12,740 bases of DNA from Oscillospiraceae bacterium (GTDB lineage Bacteria > Bacillota > Clostridia > Oscillospirales > Ruminococcaceae): assembly GCA_015067125.1 (NCBI GenBank), contig SVNB01000047.1, positions 1 to 12,740 of the forward strand. Reading direction: 5' to 3'. Position 1 is the first letter of the stretch, and every line of letters starts with the position of its first letter. The position numbers and the translations under genes were made by a program. The notes under the pieces are model-generated. The model saw only the letters and a program-made list of their open reading frames with translations. It was not told the DNA's origin and did no database searches. Shown here one piece after another: positions 11,242 through 12,740 of this stretch.

Positions 11242-12219
11242 TTATTTATGTGCTTTATGAGTAAGCAGATATTCCGCCCATGGTTCGTAGGTTTCTTTTT
11301 CAAAGCGGATTCCGTTTGTGGTTTTTTCCGCAAGAAGGGTTCCGTCTTTTTCTTTGAATTCCTCTGCCATATCAAGTATCCAGATATTGTTTTCGTTGGC
11401 GTACTCAACAATATACTCGTTTATCTCGTTGATTTTCTCGTTGGTAACGGTATATCCCCTTTTGGCAGCTTTTTCTTCATTTATAGGAAGAATCGGCTGA
11501 ATGTAAATATGTGCTTCCGGCTGGACGGCAATGATATCTTCGACAAACGCCACGTATTTTTTTACAAAAGTCGGGCGGTCCATCCAGGAAACGCTCTCTG
11601 CCGAAATTATGATATACACAGCCTCTATATCCTCAAAAGTTCCGGCATATTCCGCAACCGTAAGCATACCCTCTTCTGTTTTAATCACTTTTTTGGTATT
11701 AAGGGTATTCATATCTATGCCGGTGCCGCTTGTGTAAGCAAATTTGGAATGTTCAAAATAACCGATGCTGTGTGCCTGGGATACAAAATAATCTCCCACA
11801 AAAAGCGAAGTTTTAAAAGAATAATATCCGTCGCTTTCTGTTTTGGGAACAATTCCTCCGCGGATTTCCGGTTCCTGTTCTTCCGCAGGATCTTCCCCGG
11901 AAAGTTCTTCATCGCTGGAACCGACTATTACGATTCTGTCTTCTTCATCTTCGGAACTGTTTTCTTCCAAAAACTGTTCCGGTTCTTCTTCCTCGTTTTG
12001 GGTAAGAAAATCGTTTATAAGTCTTGCAAAACTGATAAACGCATCCGGAAGGCTGTAATCCCTTTCTGTACCTTCGGGGTATTTTTCTTCTTCATACTGC
12101 TGCCAGCCGTATGCAACAAGACCCGAAATTAAAAGAACAGCGGCAACAATAACAGAAAGTCGAACAAGCTTTGTATATTTTTTTGTTCTTACAACACTGT
12201 TTTTTCTTTTAAAATTCAA
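11242..12219 (-). CDS. Membrane-anchored SGNH/GDSL-fold protein with substituted catalytic residues
   Basis: 325 residues from TTG 12219, chosen because AAAGGAG lies at proper spacing; the ATG at 12264 lies at the promoter. A basic cytoplasmic tip precedes one transmembrane helix (about 16-39, LVRLSVIVAAVLLISGLVAYGW minus its ends). Then comes an acidic, Glu/Ser-rich linker (about 76-120) and an extracytoplasmic SGNH-like domain (about 132-325). Block I reads FVGDYF, so Tyr replaces the nucleophilic Ser of GDS. The GxND block is replaced by IIISAESVSW. The C-terminal block NGIRFEKETYEPWAEYL has Arg where DGIH would place the catalytic His. The family normally hydrolyses esters or O-acetyl groups on wall sugars; this copy is probably a non-enzymatic binding or scaffold protein. 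Single gene with its own promoter. Confidence 0.8.
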   Translation of the reverse strand: MNFKRKNSVVRTKKYTKLVRLSVIVAAVLLISGLVAYGWQQYEEEKYPEGTERDYSLPDAFISFARLINDFLTQNEEEEPEQFLEENSSEDEEDRIVIVGSSDEELSGEDPAEEQEPEIRGGIVPKTESDGYYSFKTSLFVGDYFVSQAHSIGYFEHSKFAYTSGTGIDMNTLNTKKVIKTEEGMLTVAEYAGTFEDIEAVYIIISAESVSWMDRPTFVKKYVAFVEDIIAVQPEAHIYIQPILPINEEKAAKRGYTVTNEKINEINEYIVEYANENNIWILDMAEEFKEKDGTLLAEKTTNGIRFEKETYEPWAEYLLTHKAHK

Positions 12220-12254
12220 AAGCTGTTCTCCTTTCTTTTTAATGTATCTAAAAT

Positions 12255-12283
12255 AATATAACACGCAAAAACATTTATGTCCA
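12255..12283 (-). promoter_or_regulatory. Promoter of the SGNH-like gene
   Basis: Minus strand -35 TGGACA (12278-12283), 17-base spacer, -10 TATATT (12255-12260), about 36 bases upstream of the TTG start. Confidence 0.6.
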
Positions 12284-12328
12284 CATAAAAATTGTTAATT
12301 TTAAAAAAATTCATTGTCAAAAATCTTC

Positions 12329-12357
12329 TTGACGGAACGGTTAACATCATATATAAT
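12329..12357 (+). promoter_or_regulatory. Promoter of tRNA-Thr
   Basis: -35 TTGACG (12329-12334), 17-base spacer, -10 TATAAT (12352-12357), ending 21 bases before the mature tRNA 5' end. Confidence 0.8.
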
Positions 12358-12378
12358 ACTATAGTCAGGAAAAAACTT

Positions 12379-12454
12379 GCTAGTGTAGCACAGTCGGTAG
12401 TGCAGCTGATTCGTAATCAGCAGGTCGCGTGTTCGAGTCACGTCACTAGCTCCA
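12379..12454 (+). tRNA. tRNA-Thr (anticodon CGT)
   Basis: 76 bases with encoded CCA. Acceptor GCTAGTG pairs with CACTAGC; D stem GCAC/GTGC; anticodon stem GCTGA/TCAGC around TTCGTAA gives anticodon CGT, reading ACG (Thr); T stem GCGTG/CACGT with one G-T pair and loop TTCGAGT. All four arms close. The gene has its own promoter and terminator. A CGT-anticodon tRNA is the second Thr isoacceptor beside a TGT one, which is not in this window. Confidence 0.96.
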
Positions 12455-12460
12455 GACTTA

Positions 12461-12500
12461 AAAATCCCCTTAAACAAGCCGTTTTTGGGGATTTTATTTT
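12461..12500 (+). terminator. Intrinsic terminator after tRNA-Thr
   Basis: 9-bp stem AAAATCCCC/GGGGATTTT (12461-12469 with 12487-12495), with possible inner AAAC/GTTT pairing, followed by ATTTTAT. Six bases after the tRNA CCA. Confidence 0.82.
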
Positions 12501-12512
12501 ATAAGTTTGCAC

Positions 12513-12538
12513 TATGTAAAGTTGTTTATCTTTACATA
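12513..12538. repeat. Inverted repeat between the two tRNA genes
   Basis: TATGTAAAG (12513-12521) and CTTTACATA (12530-12538), 9-bp arms with an 8-base spacer. No clean T-tract follows. The surrounding 12500-12628 is otherwise AT-rich and shows no gene; its A/T runs at 12570-12620 could act as an UP-like element for the next promoter. Confidence 0.4.
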
Positions 12539-12628
12539 TCTTTGGTTTTTCCATTTTATTCTTTATGCCCGATATTTTTAATATTTTAAAAAATTATAAA
12601 AAATTTTGCAAAAATTTTAAAATAATGC

Positions 12629-12657
12629 TTGCCTTTTGCTTTGGGTTATGCTATAAT
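12629..12657 (+). promoter_or_regulatory. Promoter of tRNA-Pro
   Basis: -35 TTGCCT (12629-12634), 17-base spacer, -10 TATAAT (12652-12657), 23 bases before the tRNA start, with strongly AT-rich DNA upstream. Confidence 0.72.
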
Positions 12658-12680
12658 AACCCTTGCTGACGATACAGCAT

Positions 12681-12740
12681 CTGGGTGTGGCGCAGTTGGT
12701 AGCGCGCTACCTTGGGGTGGTAGAGGCCGTGGGTTCAAGT
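12681..12740 (+). tRNA. tRNA-Pro (anticodon GGG), 3' end outside the window
   Basis: Acceptor 5' strand CTGGGTG, D stem GCGC/GCGC, anticodon stem CTACC/GGTAG around TTGGGGT gives anticodon GGG (Pro, codons CCC/CCT), then a five-base variable loop, T stem GTGGG and part of the T loop TTCAAGT. The window ends before the 3' T stem and acceptor strand, so closure cannot be checked. Confidence 0.88.

Overview
The window reads as a chromosomal stretch of an anaerobic, spore-forming, low-to-moderate GC member of the Clostridia (Bacillota). The basis is an alpha/beta-type small acid-soluble spore protein, a PerR-type peroxide regulator next to flavin reductase/rubredoxin and rubrerythrin modules, strong AGGAGG-type ribosome binding sites, consensus sigma-A promoters, several TTG starts and many intrinsic terminators with U-tracts. 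Genus cannot be assigned from this sequence.

Left part (1-3640), accessory in character: the 3' end of a gene with a C-terminal BRCT domain; a leftward hicA-hicB toxin-antitoxin pair with a consensus promoter overlaid by palindromes; a gene-free 395-base stretch built of dyads, four perfect 21-bp tandem repeats, a leftward terminator and an 11-bp inverted repeat; then a complete large serine recombinase. The recombinase 3' end runs directly into a conserved protein gene that has lost its own start codon and leader, which looks like a recombinase insertion junction (attR-like).

Middle part (3640-9100), leftward: cytidine deaminase (cdd) with its own promoter; an unexplained 220-base interval with a possible basic micro-ORF ending in a good terminator; and a two-gene operon, TetR-family regulator then a 1330-residue RND exporter permease. 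The regulator starts at TTG, and a perfect 25-bp palindrome overlaps the operon promoter, so the operon is probably autorepressed and ligand-induced. The exporter carries a coiled-coil insertion of about 295 residues and two methionine-rich patches.

Right part (9100-12740): a leftward ssp gene diverges from a rightward perR. perR is followed by one long frame that encodes flavin reductase, rubredoxin and rubrerythrin in a row. Stop codons one frame away and an intact internal ribosome binding site suggest two ancestral genes joined by a one-base change, or a sequencing error. PerR probably controls this oxidative-stress unit. A convergent leftward gene encodes a membrane-anchored SGNH-fold protein whose catalytic residues are replaced. 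The window closes with tRNA-Thr(CGT) and the 5' part of tRNA-Pro(GGG), each with a consensus promoter.

I did not find a clearly new multi-gene defence or mobile system. The best leads are the fused flavin reductase-rubredoxin-rubrerythrin frame, the recombinase/target junction with its upstream repeat region, and the coiled-coil RND exporter.
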